Source: Afipia sp049747295
Lineage (GTDB): Bacteria; Pseudomonadota; Alphaproteobacteria; Rhizobiales; Xanthobacteraceae
Direction: 5' to 3'
Assembly (NCBI RefSeq): GCF_049747295.1
Contig: NZ_JBMHJM010000001.1
Span: 3,410,001-3,474,000 of the forward strand
Length of the DNA stretch: 64,000 nucleotides
The notes below the pieces were generated by a model. That model was given only the letters and a program-made list of their open reading frames with translations, had not been told where the DNA came from and did not search any database. A program made the translations under genes and the position numbers. Position 1 is the stretch's first letter. Every line of letters begins with the position of its first letter. This document shows positions 35,774 to 45,094 of the stretch, piece by piece.

Positions 35774-37154
35774 CCGTCAAGACGTGGAAGCGTTGGTCGC
35801 TATTGTCGGTGCGTCGAACGTCCTGACCGGGGCCGATCTTGCCGCTCGCAGAGACGATTACCACGCGACAGGGCCGATGCAGGGACAGTGTCTCATTCGT
35901 CCCCGATCCACGCAGGAAGTATCCGCGATACTGGCCTATTGCAATGCCCATGGCATCAAGATCGTGCCGCAAGGCGGCTGTACCGGCCTCGTGCATGGCG
36001 CTCGCACCGACGTAACAGACGTTGCGTTATCGCTCGAACGGATGCGACAGATCGAAGAGATCGACGTCATCGGCGGCACGGTACTGGTGCAGGCCGGCAC
36101 CACTCTGCAGGCGGTGCAGGAGGCAGCCGCAGCCGAGGGCCTCTATTATCCGGTCGGTCTCGGTGCGCGAGGTACGGCAACCATCGGCGGCACGATCTCC
36201 ACAAATGCCGGCGGCAACAGCGTGTTTCGCTACGGGATGACACGCGATCAGGTTCTCGGCCTCGAGGTTGTGCTCGCCGATGGCACCGTGCTGTCGTCGC
36301 TGAATCGCCTGGTGAAGAACAATGCCGGCTATGATCTGAAACACATGTTCATCGGCGCCGAAGGTACCCTCGGCGTCATCACACGAGCAGTGCTGCGTCT
36401 GCGCTCCGATCCCGGCGAGCGTGTCACCGTCTTCCTCGGCCTCGACGCGTTCGACGATGTGATCGCGCTTCTGCAAAATCTGTCGTCCGCGTTCGGTCCT
36501 TCACTCACCAGCTTCGAGGTGATGTGGTCGGAATTCATCGAAATTGTTCTCTCCGTGCGGAAGCATCCATGGCCGCTTTCAGGCCGTTATGGGTTCTACG
36601 TCATCGTCGAAACTTCCGGACGAAGCCGGGCGGATGTTGAGGATTGCATGGTAAAGGTGATGGAACAAGGACTCATCGCCGATGCCGTTGTTGCGCAAGA
36701 TGGATCGCAGGCGAGCGCGATCTGGGCAATCCGCGACGACGTCGAAAGTCTCGGCAAGGTCGGCGACGCTCGCTTCCTTTACGATATCAGTCTGCCGCAG
36801 GTTACGATGGCGCGCTATGTCGAGGACGTGCGGCAGCTTTTGCGGCGGCGTCGGGCGGATGCCCGCCTGGTCGTGTTCGGCCATATTGCCGATAACAATC
36901 TTCATGTCCTGGTTTATGCGGAACATGATGATCAGGCGGCTGTCGATGGCATCGTCTATGGCCTGCTCAAGTCGCTGAACGGATCGGTTTCCGCCGAGCA
37001 CGGAATAGGTCTCGAGAAACGCCGGCACCTGCCGATCTCACGTAGCGAAGCGGAGATCGAGATGATGCGTCGCCTGAAAGAGATGCTCGATCCAAACTAC
37101 ACACTGAATAACGGAAAAGTTCTCGAAGGTTCCCGCGCTTCTCAGGGGCATTAA
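35763..37154 (+). CDS. FAD-linked D-2-hydroxyacid dehydrogenase (GlcD/D2HGDH-like)
   Basis: 463 residues starting at ATG 35763. The FAD-binding PCMH domain (about 35-215) has IVPQGGCTGLVHGA and GTATIGGTISTNAGGN. The C-terminal FAD-oxidase domain has the metal-binding VVFGHIADNNLHV and the final SAEHGIGLEKR motif. These identify the glycolate/D-lactate/D-2-hydroxyglutarate dehydrogenase group, which oxidises a D-2-hydroxyacid to the keto acid. It overlaps the aldolase gene and is followed after 16 bases by a transporter gene. It may supply the 2-oxo acid for the aldolase. Confidence 0.9.
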   Translation: MTANRQDVEALVAIVGASNVLTGADLAARRDDYHATGPMQGQCLIRPRSTQEVSAILAYCNAHGIKIVPQGGCTGLVHGARTDVTDVALSLERMRQIEEIDVIGGTVLVQAGTTLQAVQEAAAAEGLYYPVGLGARGTATIGGTISTNAGGNSVFRYGMTRDQVLGLEVVLADGTVLSSLNRLVKNNAGYDLKHMFIGAEGTLGVITRAVLRLRSDPGERVTVFLGLDAFDDVIALLQNLSSAFGPSLTSFEVMWSEFIEIVLSVRKHPWPLSGRYGFYVIVETSGRSRADVEDCMVKVMEQGLIADAVVAQDGSQASAIWAIRDDVESLGKVGDARFLYDISLPQVTMARYVEDVRQLLRRRRADARLVVFGHIADNNLHVLVYAEHDDQAAVDGIVYGLLKSLNGSVSAEHGIGLEKRRHLPISRSEAEIEMMRRLKEMLDPNYTLNNGKVLEGSRASQGH

Positions 37155-37170
37155 CGTAGGGAGGGGGAGT

Positions 37171-38550
37171 ATGAAGGTTTCCGATTTTCTCGATACCAGA
37201 GAGATAAACACGAGACAGATTTTGATCGTCGCCTTGGCTGTCACGATCCTCGTTCTCGATTCCGCCGATCTTTCGCTGCTATCCTATGTCTCGCCGGTGA
37301 TGATCGAGGAATGGAAGGTCACGAAGGGAATGTTCGGCATCGCTTTGTCGGCGGCATTCTTCAGCATGGGGATCGGCTCCCTTCTCGGCGGATGGATTGG
37401 TGATCGCGTCGGGCGCAAGAAGGCGCTGATGTTCATGGTGCTCATCTTTGGCTCTGGATCGGTGCTGACGGCCTTCGTGACCGATATCACATCGCTGACA
37501 ATCATCCGCCTGATCAGTGGTTTCGGCTTCGGTGCCGCGACGCCGAACGCGCTCGCGCTCGCAACCGAATGGGTTCCGACGCGGGCACGCAGCCGCGTGG
37601 CCTCCATCATCTATATTGGCGTTAGCGGGGGTGCGGCGCTCGCCGGTGTGCTCGCGACATTCTTGCTCGCGGTGGTCGGCTGGCAGGGTCTCTTCATCAT
37701 CTGCGGCATCATCACGATGGTCACCGGCCTTCTGATATGGGTCGCCGCGCCGGAGTCGCCGCAATATCTGCAGGTCAAGGGTCGGCTCGATGACGCAACG
37801 GCCGCGCTCAAGCAGATTTTCGGCAAGAAGGACGAAGCGTTATTCACCAGCAAGCTGACGCGTCTCGAAATTGACGAGAAATCGGTTTCGACCAAAGAAG
37901 GTATCCTGAGCCCGGCCTATCGTCGCTTCACGATCGGCACTTGTTTTTCATTCGTGGCCCAAGCGTCGTTCTTCTATTCGCTCGCGACTTGGCTTCCGAT
38001 CATCCTGCTCAGCTTCGGCTTCACGCTGAAGGCATCGATAGTGAGCCTGCTCATCCTCAGCTTCATCGCCATCAGCGGTGGCCTGATCGTCGAGCCGATC
38101 ATCAGGCGCTTCGGCACTAAGTCGGTGATGCTATGGCTCATCGGTTTCAACGCGGTGATGACCGTCATCATGATCGGCTTCTCGATCGTCAATCGCGATA
38201 CGATGGGCGCTATCTCCGGCCTGCTCGTGCTAGTCATTCTCTACGCCACGTCATTTGCTCAGGCGGCCTTGTCGTCGAGCGAGTATATTCTGATGTCGCA
38301 CGGTTATCCCGTATCATCGCGCGCTGCGGGCTTTGGCGCCAATCTGATGTGCGCTCGGTTCGCGGGCATGGCAGGTATCTCGCTCGGCGGTTTCCTACTC
38401 GGGCTGCGCGAGCATGATACGACGCCTTACTTTTCGATGAATCTCGTGTTGCTCGCTTTGCTTGCGATCTCGATATTCGTCATCGATCGCCATGTGCGCC
38501 CGCGCAAGCATCTCGAGCGCATGGCGGCCGCCGGCGCGCCCGCGGAGTGA
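37171..38550 (+). CDS. MFS transporter of the organic-acid operon
   Basis: 459 residues with twelve predicted membrane helices. The MFS signature GGWIGDRVGRKKAL lies between helices 2 and 3, and the helix-1 Asp motif is LDSADLSLLSYVSPV. This pattern fits the aromatic acid or metabolite:H+ symporter families. A preceding GGGAGGGGG ribosome site starts the gene 16 bases after the FAD-dehydrogenase. It likely imports the operon's substrate acid. Confidence 0.88.
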   Translation: MKVSDFLDTREINTRQILIVALAVTILVLDSADLSLLSYVSPVMIEEWKVTKGMFGIALSAAFFSMGIGSLLGGWIGDRVGRKKALMFMVLIFGSGSVLTAFVTDITSLTIIRLISGFGFGAATPNALALATEWVPTRARSRVASIIYIGVSGGAALAGVLATFLLAVVGWQGLFIICGIITMVTGLLIWVAAPESPQYLQVKGRLDDATAALKQIFGKKDEALFTSKLTRLEIDEKSVSTKEGILSPAYRRFTIGTCFSFVAQASFFYSLATWLPIILLSFGFTLKASIVSLLILSFIAISGGLIVEPIIRRFGTKSVMLWLIGFNAVMTVIMIGFSIVNRDTMGAISGLLVLVILYATSFAQAALSSSEYILMSHGYPVSSRAAGFGANLMCARFAGMAGISLGGFLLGLREHDTTPYFSMNLVLLALLAISIFVIDRHVRPRKHLERMAAAGAPAE

Positions 38551-38633
38551 TCCACGTCAACCGTGCGGCTGCTGCTAAAGACGCAGGCGGCCAATCGCTT
38601 TCCCAGCAACAGCAATGAGCCGAGGCGGCCGTC

Positions 38634-40076
38634 ATGCTCAAAATATCAAATCCAGATTTGAATGCTGCAACGTCCAACATGTGCGCGATCCTGGAGCGGC
38701 AGAAGCGCGCCCATCTTGCGCATGGGCCGTTGTCCCTTGACGAACGGACGGAATGGATCGGTCGCCTGATCGCGCTGTTGGTGAATAACAGCGATGCGAT
38801 CGCAGACACCATTTCAATGGATTTCGGCAATCGCACGCGGGAATTGTCGCTGTTGGGCGACGTGGCCGGAAGCATCGGGAGTCTGAAATATGCCCGCGCG
38901 CATCTCGAAGAGTGGATGCAGCCCGCGATTCATGATGGCGGCTTCCCGGACGCAAAAGCCAGCGTGGAATATACGCCTGTCGGCGTGGTCGGTGTTCTCA
39001 GCCCTTGGAATTTTCCGGTCAATCTGACCTTCGCGCCGCTGGCCAGCATCATTGCGGCGGGGAACCGAGCGATGATCAAGCCGTCGGAGCTAACGCCGCG
39101 GACATCGTTGTTGATCGCGCGTCTTATCGGTGAAGCGTTCGATGAGAGTGAAATCGCAGTGGTTCTGGGCGACACGGAGGTCGCGGTCGAATTCTCCAAG
39201 CTGCGTTTCGATCACATGCTTTATACGGGCAGTACATCCGTGGGGCGGCAGGTCATGCGCGCCGCCGCGGATGAATTGGTGCCGGTGACGCTCGAACTAG
39301 GCGGCAAGTGCCCGGTCATCGTTTCGGCCACTGCGCCCATCGCAGATGCCGCCGCGCGAATAATGACCATTAAGACGTTGAATGCAGGCCAGATCTGTCT
39401 TGCGCCCGATTACGCAATGCTGCCCGAAGAGCACGTCGAACCGTTCGTCACGGCCGCCAGGCTCGCGACCAGCGCAATGTTTCCAACATTGTTGGACAAT
39501 CCCGACTATACGTCCATCATCAACGAACGGCACGAGCTGCGCTTGCGCGGTTTGTTGGAGGATGCAAAAGCGCGAGGCGCACGTGTTGTCGAGATCAATC
39601 CGGCCAGGGAAACCTTCGGTGCCCATCGGCTGGGGTATCGCATGGCGCCGGCTCTTGTCGTCGATCCGCCCGCAGATTGTAAATTGCTCGCGGACGAGAT
39701 TTTCGGGCCGATCCTTCCGATCCTCACCTACAAGACCGTCGGTGACGCAATTGCCTATGTGAACGGCCGCGAGCGGCCGCTTGCCCTGTATTATTTCGGA
39801 ACCGATGCCGCTGAGGAACGCCATGTGCTCGATCGCACCCAGTCCGGCGGGGTGACGGTGAACGACATCATGGCCCATGCGTTATGCGAGTCCCTGCCGT
39901 TCGGCGGCGTCGGGGCATCCGGCATCGGCGCATATCACGGAAAATCGGGTTTCATCAATTTCAGCCATGCCCGCGCGATCTTTCATCAGAGCAAGGCGCC
40001 GGAGGCGGAATATGCGCTGCGCGCACCGTTCGGCGAACCGACCAGGCAATATCTTGCATTAGCGATCAGCAAGTAA
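38634..40076 (+). CDS. Aldehyde dehydrogenase, coniferyl-aldehyde type
   Basis: 480 residues. The NAD-binding SPWNFPVNLTFAPLA stretch, the catalytic Glu in TLELGGKCPV and the catalytic Cys in NAGQICLAPDY are all present. The sequence around the Cys (GQxCLAPDY) is that of the coniferyl aldehyde dehydrogenase subgroup, which oxidises aromatic or medium aldehydes to acids. It is co-directional with the aldolase, FAD-dehydrogenase and transporter and probably oxidises the aldehyde released by the aldolase. Confidence 0.9.
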   Translation: MLKISNPDLNAATSNMCAILERQKRAHLAHGPLSLDERTEWIGRLIALLVNNSDAIADTISMDFGNRTRELSLLGDVAGSIGSLKYARAHLEEWMQPAIHDGGFPDAKASVEYTPVGVVGVLSPWNFPVNLTFAPLASIIAAGNRAMIKPSELTPRTSLLIARLIGEAFDESEIAVVLGDTEVAVEFSKLRFDHMLYTGSTSVGRQVMRAAADELVPVTLELGGKCPVIVSATAPIADAAARIMTIKTLNAGQICLAPDYAMLPEEHVEPFVTAARLATSAMFPTLLDNPDYTSIINERHELRLRGLLEDAKARGARVVEINPARETFGAHRLGYRMAPALVVDPPADCKLLADEIFGPILPILTYKTVGDAIAYVNGRERPLALYYFGTDAAEERHVLDRTQSGGVTVNDIMAHALCESLPFGGVGASGIGAYHGKSGFINFSHARAIFHQSKAPEAEYALRAPFGEPTRQYLALAISK

Positions 40077-40097
40077 CGTGTTTCGGAGGAGCAGGGA

Positions 40098-41337
40098 TTG
40101 ACGAAATGTTTGCGGCTTGAACGGCGTTGGCCGAAACTCAGCGATCTCAAGCCATTTCTGACGCTGAAAGCGCGAGAGGGCGATCGTGTCGCGCGGCGCC
40201 TCAGCACGGCTCATACTATCGCCGATCTACGCGCAATCGCGAATCGCCGCACGCCCGCGGGGCCGTTTCACTATGTTGATGGTGGTTGAGACGCCGAGAT
40301 CAGTATGCACCGGGCCCGAGAAGCGTTCGACGACCTGCAGTTCAATCCCTAGATTCTCAGGGATTGATCTGTCGATCAATGTGCCGGGCCAGCGCAGTGC
40401 GCTGCCGTTCGGCCTGGCGCCCACTGGCGGCACGCGCATGATGCATGCGCGGGTGAACGGGCGGTCGGCCGCGCCGCCGCTCGCGCCGATATTCCTCATG
40501 CGCTCTCCACGGCCGGAACCACGACACTTTCGGACCTTGCTGCTGCTGTGCCGAATTCGCGCCGCTGGTTTCAGCTCTATCTGCTAGAGGACCGCGATCT
40601 TTGCGCACGTATCTCGATGAAGCACGTAGCCAGGTTACGACACGCTGATGCTTACCGTGGATGTCGCGGCGCCCGGCAACCGGCTGCGCGATCTGCGCAC
40701 CGATATGACCTATCCGCCTAGATTGATCCTGAAGTCATTTCTTGATGCATCCTATCGCGTCGAGTGGTGGTTCAATCGACTCACCACGGAGCCCTATCGC
40801 TTTACGTTCCAGGACGATACATTCTCGCGCGGCGCGTTATCCGACCCTTCGGCGCCATTTGATGCGCTGCGTTGGCTGAAAGAAATCTGGAAAGGCCCTA
40901 TCGTGGTAAAAGGCACCCAGGCGCTGGATGAGGCCAAACGCGCGTCCGACTTCGGCGCGGACGGTATCGTGTTGTCATCACGGCGGAAGCAGCTCGATCG
41001 GACGCGGCCGCCGCTGCATTTGCTGCCCGATGCGGTCGCGGCTGTCGGGGCGCGCACCGATATCACGATCGACACCGGAATTCGCGCGGGTCCCGATATC
41101 GTTGTGTGCATCGCCCTTGGAGCAAAATTCACATGGGTCGGGCGCGCCTATCTCTATGGTCTGATGGCCGGCGGAGAAGCGGGCGTCGATCGCGACATTG
41201 CCATCCTGCGCTCCGAGGTCAAACGGATGATGCTATTGCTTGGCGTCGCTCGGACCGCGGACCTCAACCCCGGCCATGTGCAATTGCTGGCGCGGGCGTT
41301 CCCGCTGGCCCGATTGTCTCCGATCCCCACGCGATAG
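40098..41337 (+). pseudogene. lldD: Broken L-lactate dehydrogenase-like FMN enzyme
   Basis: Pieces of an FMN-dependent alpha-hydroxyacid dehydrogenase follow one another in different frames. An N-terminal frame ends GPFHYVDGG at about 40290. A middle part with NVPGQRSALPFGLAPTGG (about 40380-40440) comes after two stop codons. A long C-terminal frame from about 40640 contains GPIVVKGTQALDEAKRASDFGADGI. In that frame the usual VSNHGGRQLD motif has become LSSRRKQLD, so the catalytic region is also changed. At least three frame breaks make the gene inactive. It is the last gene of the catabolic operon. Confidence 0.82.
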
Positions 41338-41582
41338 AACAGGCCGAAATCCCCGCAACTACTGCAGTGGGATGAAGGTTGCATCTTTCCAGCAACGCCA
41401 GTCGGATATAGCCTCTCGTTCAATGCACAGGCATGTGGTCACTTGACGGCTGTTGCGTGGCCCGATTCTTGTTTCGGCATTTACTTTTGCCACCGCACCG
41501 GAATGAAGGGTTGGCGACAAAGCGGATCGGAAACGGAGCCGGATCCGGCTGCTCCGCCGAAAAAAATTGAGGGACAAATCCG

Positions 41583-42272
41583 ATGGGCGCCTGCTTGATT
41601 GAATCGGTGATGAGCCCGTGGCTGGCGGCCATGCCCGAGCAGCGGCGCGAGCGGCTGTTTTCGGTCGGGCGCATCCGCCGCTACAACGGGGGACAGCGGA
41701 TCTATTCGATCGGAGACATAGCCGACGGATTCTACATGATAATGTCGGGCGGCGTGAACTTGATCAGTTATCCCGCGCCCGGACGCCAGATTCTCGGGCA
41801 AGCTATGAAGTCTGGTTCATGGTTCGGAGAGGTCTCGTTCATGGATAACAAGCCGCGCTACTACGACGCCGTGGCTGTGGGCAGCACCAAGTTGATGATG
41901 ATTTCATCGAGCAGCTGGAAAAGGATTGCACAACAGGATTCACTGTTCATCGGAGATCTTGCATTGTTGTGTTGTGAACGCGTACGCATGGCATCCGAAA
42001 ACATGGGTATTTTCTCAATTTCGGACAGTCGTTCGCGACTTATCAGGTTGCTCCTTAATTTGAGCGAGGATCGGGAGCGCGCCGCGCGCGGCATCCACAT
42101 GTCGCAAGCCGAAATCGCAGACATGATGGGCATCACGCGGCAAACGGTGAACAGAATCCTACGCGGCCTCGAAGCTGAAGGCTTCCTCTCGTTGCTTTAT
42201 TCATCCATTACCGTGACTGATCGTCGAGGTCTCGAGGCGTTGCTGCTAGTTCACAAACCCGAGCGCGTGTGA
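41583..42272 (+). CDS. Crp/Fnr-family transcription regulator
   Basis: 229 residues. A cyclic-nucleotide-like sensor domain (about 25-120, with GDIADGFYMIMSGGVNL and GSWFGEVSFMD) is followed by a dimer helix and a winged helix-turn-helix (MSQAEIADMMGITRQTVNRILRGL at about 160-195). No Fnr-type cysteine cluster is present, so an iron-sulfur oxygen sensor is unlikely. It lies just after the broken lldD gene and is the only regulator next to the organic-acid operon; control of that operon is inferred. Confidence 0.9.
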   Translation: MGACLIESVMSPWLAAMPEQRRERLFSVGRIRRYNGGQRIYSIGDIADGFYMIMSGGVNLISYPAPGRQILGQAMKSGSWFGEVSFMDNKPRYYDAVAVGSTKLMMISSSSWKRIAQQDSLFIGDLALLCCERVRMASENMGIFSISDSRSRLIRLLLNLSEDRERAARGIHMSQAEIADMMGITRQTVNRILRGLEAEGFLSLLYSSITVTDRRGLEALLLVHKPERV

Positions 42273-42337
42273 GCGCCGCCGTACGATCGCTGGATCGCGT
42301 TGTGATTTCCAAGCCCGGTCCTCCCGACAGGGGGCTA

Positions 42338-42718
42338 TCACCCCAGATGCTCGAGCGCGGGATCGGTCGGCGATGGCCTTCTCTGCGTATGGCTACGGGG
42401 AATGGGAAGGCTTGATGTCTCCGCTGACGCACTCCTCGCGGGTTCATCTGGAAAGCGGGCTGGTTTGCGATCGTCACGCGTGTCTGCACGAGGTGGAGAC
42501 ACATGATGCGAAGACAAATACATTGCGCCGCCGAGAGCGGGCAATTGTTGGGGCGCATCAAGGGCGGGCCAATGCGGCTGCGGTGGATGATGCAAACGCC
42601 AGCGCCGCGTCTGATTGAGCGTTGAGGGGCCTGAGGGATAGTCATGCCGTCTATGCCGGCAGGAGCCCCGTCGCCCATCGAGGAGGAGATCAATGGCGTC
42701 GATTCCGTCGGTGTCCAT
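42338..42718 (-). CDS. Uncertain open frame downstream of the phasin gene
   Basis: 126 residues from an ATG that has a strong ribosome site (AGGAGG, eight bases away). The first 15 residues (MDTDGIDAIDLLLDG) look protein-like, but the rest is rich in Arg, Pro and His and looks like a shifted frame. An overlapping frame from 42693 may carry the continuation. It could be a frameshifted gene following the phasin. I recognise no family. Confidence 0.3.
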   Translation of the reverse strand: MDTDGIDAIDLLLDGRRGSCRHRRHDYPSGPSTLNQTRRWRLHHPPQPHWPALDAPQQLPALGGAMYLSSHHVSPPRADTRDDRKPARFPDEPARSASAETSSLPIPRSHTQRRPSPTDPALEHLG

Positions 42719-42764
42719 GAATCATCCTCCTGCGTGAGTGTCCGCTGCGTGTGGTTCAGCGCGC

Positions 42765-43295
42765 CTAGTGCAAAGTGGCTTGCATAGCGCCATTCCCTTG
42801 CGCACCCCGGGACGCGTCGGCCACCGCTCCCCGTGTGACCCGCAACATGCGCCGCGGTTCCTCGACATACTGGGTAAATGCGTTCTGCCAGAACTCGCTG
42901 TACGCCCGCTGCAAATCCGGCAACGACCGGCAGCCTTGAAGGGTCTTAATCAGATGCATGTGCTCTCGCGTCCGCTTGCCAAAAAACTCGAACCATTCGT
43001 GGACGAAATTCTGGAGAAACATGCTCTCCGGCGCATTCAATTTCGTGCTTTCCGTAAGTCCGTTCTCGTTCGACTCGCCGACATTTCTGCGGGCACCGGG
43101 AACACCCTGGCTCATCGCTTCGCCAGCTGCCCGGAGCGCACCGTGAAGTATCTTTTCTGCAGATGCGCCGGGAGTACCCCCGCTCACCGATTCGGCAGGT
43201 GGCTCGAGTGCACCGTGACTGACAGATGCGTAGAGAGTGCCCTTCCTCGTCTTCCGAGCGCCCTTATTGCTCTTCCTCTTTGATTTGGCTGTCAT
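42765..43295 (-). CDS. Phasin-like polyhydroxyalkanoate granule protein
   Basis: 176 residues from MTAKSKRKS, preceded by GGAGG. The C-terminal half (about 100-165) is amphipathic helix with FVHEWFEFFGKRTREHM, TLQGCRSLPDLQRAYSEF and EPRRMLRVT, matching the Phasin_2 family. These proteins coat polyhydroxybutyrate granules in the cytoplasm. The N-terminal half is basic and low in complexity. No synthase or depolymerase gene is nearby. Confidence 0.75.
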   Translation of the reverse strand: MTAKSKRKSNKGARKTRKGTLYASVSHGALEPPAESVSGGTPGASAEKILHGALRAAGEAMSQGVPGARRNVGESNENGLTESTKLNAPESMFLQNFVHEWFEFFGKRTREHMHLIKTLQGCRSLPDLQRAYSEFWQNAFTQYVEEPRRMLRVTRGAVADASRGAQGNGAMQATLH

Positions 43296-43954
43296 CTCAG
43301 CCTCCGGGCGGAGGTTTCCATCGCGTCGGCGTTGCCGGCAACAAACAGGTCTTTGATTGCTTGCATTTGTCTTTTCTCCTGGGAGGTACCGAACTCTCGC
43401 TTGCGGGGTGGGGCGTCCCGCTTCTGCAGAGTACTCTTTCCGCGACAAGAGGAGGCTTTTCGATCTGTTCCTCTGCAAGCGTTTCGTCCAGCAACTAATT
43501 ATAGGAGTGCCGACCTTCACGACCGGCCACGCGATTGCATCCTTGCGTCGGCGGCAGGAAGGTCCCGACCATCTCAATCTTTCCTTCCATCCGTCGGCCG
43601 AACTTGCGCAATCGAAAAACTTGGCGCATGCCGGGCATTGCATAAAGTACGTGCGCTAGCTCGCCCTTGGGCCAGCCTGTCGGGACGCCATCGTTCAGCT
43701 TGTCCATCTAGCCAGCCTTTCGCGAGCGGGTAGGCGAGCGCGCGGCCTTTGCTGCCGTCTTCCGCTCGGCTTGAACTCGCCACAGTATTCCGGATGGCTT
43801 TTGATCAGAGGGAAGATTGCCGACTGAGTGGTTCCCTCTGCCAATGCCTGAGCGGCAATAGCGATGGCGAACGTCCAATCTTCGGCTGCGCTGCGCGGCC
43901 AAGGTTGCCGCACAACTCTTCAGCGTCGACCAATCGCCGATGATCTCACAGAGG
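43296..43954 (-). other. Degraded coding region upstream of the phasin
   Basis: Several short minus-strand frames overlap without forming one gene. Pieces such as EIIGDWSTLKSCAATLAAQ, EDWTFAIAIAAQALAEG and a Lys/Ala-rich tail KTAAKAARSPTRS can be joined only by changing frame. They may be a decayed second small granule- or membrane-associated gene. The IS3 relic at 43955 ends this region and may have caused the damage. Confidence 0.35.
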
Positions 43955-44340
43955 GGGCTCAGGAGCACATTCGATCCGACAGCGGCGCGGGAGATGACGG
44001 CCAAGATCGTGCGCAACGGGTTCGCGAATCTGGGTGCGAAGGCACTCTACATTGCACCCGGCAGTCCATGGGAAAACGGCTACTGCAAGTCCTTCAACGG
44101 CAAACCGCGCGACGAGCGCCTGAAGGATGAAATCTTTTACAGCCTGACGAGGCCACTGCTGCTATCAAGCAATGGCGCAAGCACTTCAAAACGATTTGAC
44201 CGCACTCGTCCTTGGGCTACCGGCCGCCCGCACCACAGGCCACGGCGCCGGAAGGCCCCATCTGGATCGGAGCGCAGCAATTCAGTAGTCTCTGTCCCGC
44301 TGGTCCCAAATTTCTGTCAGGTCAGATTTGGCTTAATGCC
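43955..44340 (+). mobile_element. Remnant of an IS3-family transposase (orfB end)
   Basis: The sequence EHIRSDSGA, then AKIVRNGFANLGAKALYIA and SPWENGYCKSFNGKPRDE, then in another frame AIKQWRKHFKTI and SSLGYRPPAPQ, is the end of an IS3-type DDE transposase including the final catalytic Glu (PWENGYCKSF). At least two frameshifts are needed, near 43985 and 44150. The upstream part and left end of the element are missing. Confidence 0.8.
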
Positions 44341-44358
44341 TAAGAAAGAGAAGTAGAT

Positions 44359-45018
44359 ATGTCACGCTCTCCGGCACCCACGCCGACACCTTTAAAGCGA
44401 CTTACCAAGCCTATGACTCGAGCCGAGAAGAGCATCGATACTCGCAGGAAGCTTATTTCTGCGACGGCCGAATTAGTTGGGAGAATTGGGTATGCCGAAG
44501 CGAATATCGCGCGTATCGCGGATGCGGCGAACGTAGCCCAAGGCACGATCTACAATTACTTCAGCAATAGGCAGGAGATTTTCGATATTTTGCTCCCCGC
44601 TTACGCTGCCGAGCTTCTCGATTTCATGCGTGCAGAAGTGGACCCGCAGAGCGCAGGCGTGGATCGGGATGTGGAACGTCTACGCGTATTTCTGGAGTTT
44701 GTTCGCGAAAAACCTTGGTTTGTGCGTCTGGTCGTCGAGTCACAGGCCCTCGCACCCGTTGCCTACAAAACTTATGCCAAGCTCATGACAGATGGATACG
44801 TTCGCGCACTCAAGCGTAGCGTGGCAAGGGGTGAAATTGTTGGCTATGAACCGGGAGAAATTAAAGCGATTGCGACTGCGCTTCTTGCCGTGAGAACGTA
44901 TTACGCAGAGGAATACGTCGTTCAAGCGGATCGAACGAAGCCTGTTCCTAAGAAGGTCTTTGACGCTTATCGAAAACTAGTGAAACGAGCTTTGTTCAGT
45001 CCGATAAATGAGAAATGA
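44359..45018 (+). CDS. TetR-family transcription regulator
   Basis: 219 residues. The N-terminal helix-turn-helix (about 27-75) reads ATAELVGRIGYAEANIARIADAA and AQGTIYNYFSNRQEIF. A helical ligand-binding domain follows. Two nearly identical palindromes, one at the end of this gene ahead of the binding-protein gene and one ahead of the hydratase operon, are the likely operators. The regulator probably senses an acyl-CoA or the acid substrate and releases the operon. It follows an IS3 relic. Confidence 0.9.
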   Translation: MSRSPAPTPTPLKRLTKPMTRAEKSIDTRRKLISATAELVGRIGYAEANIARIADAANVAQGTIYNYFSNRQEIFDILLPAYAAELLDFMRAEVDPQSAGVDRDVERLRVFLEFVREKPWFVRLVVESQALAPVAYKTYAKLMTDGYVRALKRSVARGEIVGYEPGEIKAIATALLAVRTYYAEEYVVQADRTKPVPKKVFDAYRKLVKRALFSPINEK

Positions 45019-45035
45019 GGCAATCCTCATTTTTC
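45010..45035. promoter_or_regulatory. Predicted TetR operator 1
   Basis: AAATGAGG-CAAT-CCTCATTT is an inverted repeat with a four-base centre. It overlaps the stop codon of the TetR gene and lies about 60 bases before the binding-protein gene. The same core, ATGAGAAATGAG then CAAT and CTCATTTTT, recurs at 48018-48043. Confidence 0.65.
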
Positions 45036-45094
45036 TTGACGCGAGCTGAGGGCTGAGGCAGTCTGCTCCCAATAAAAAACATGGGAGGGATGTC

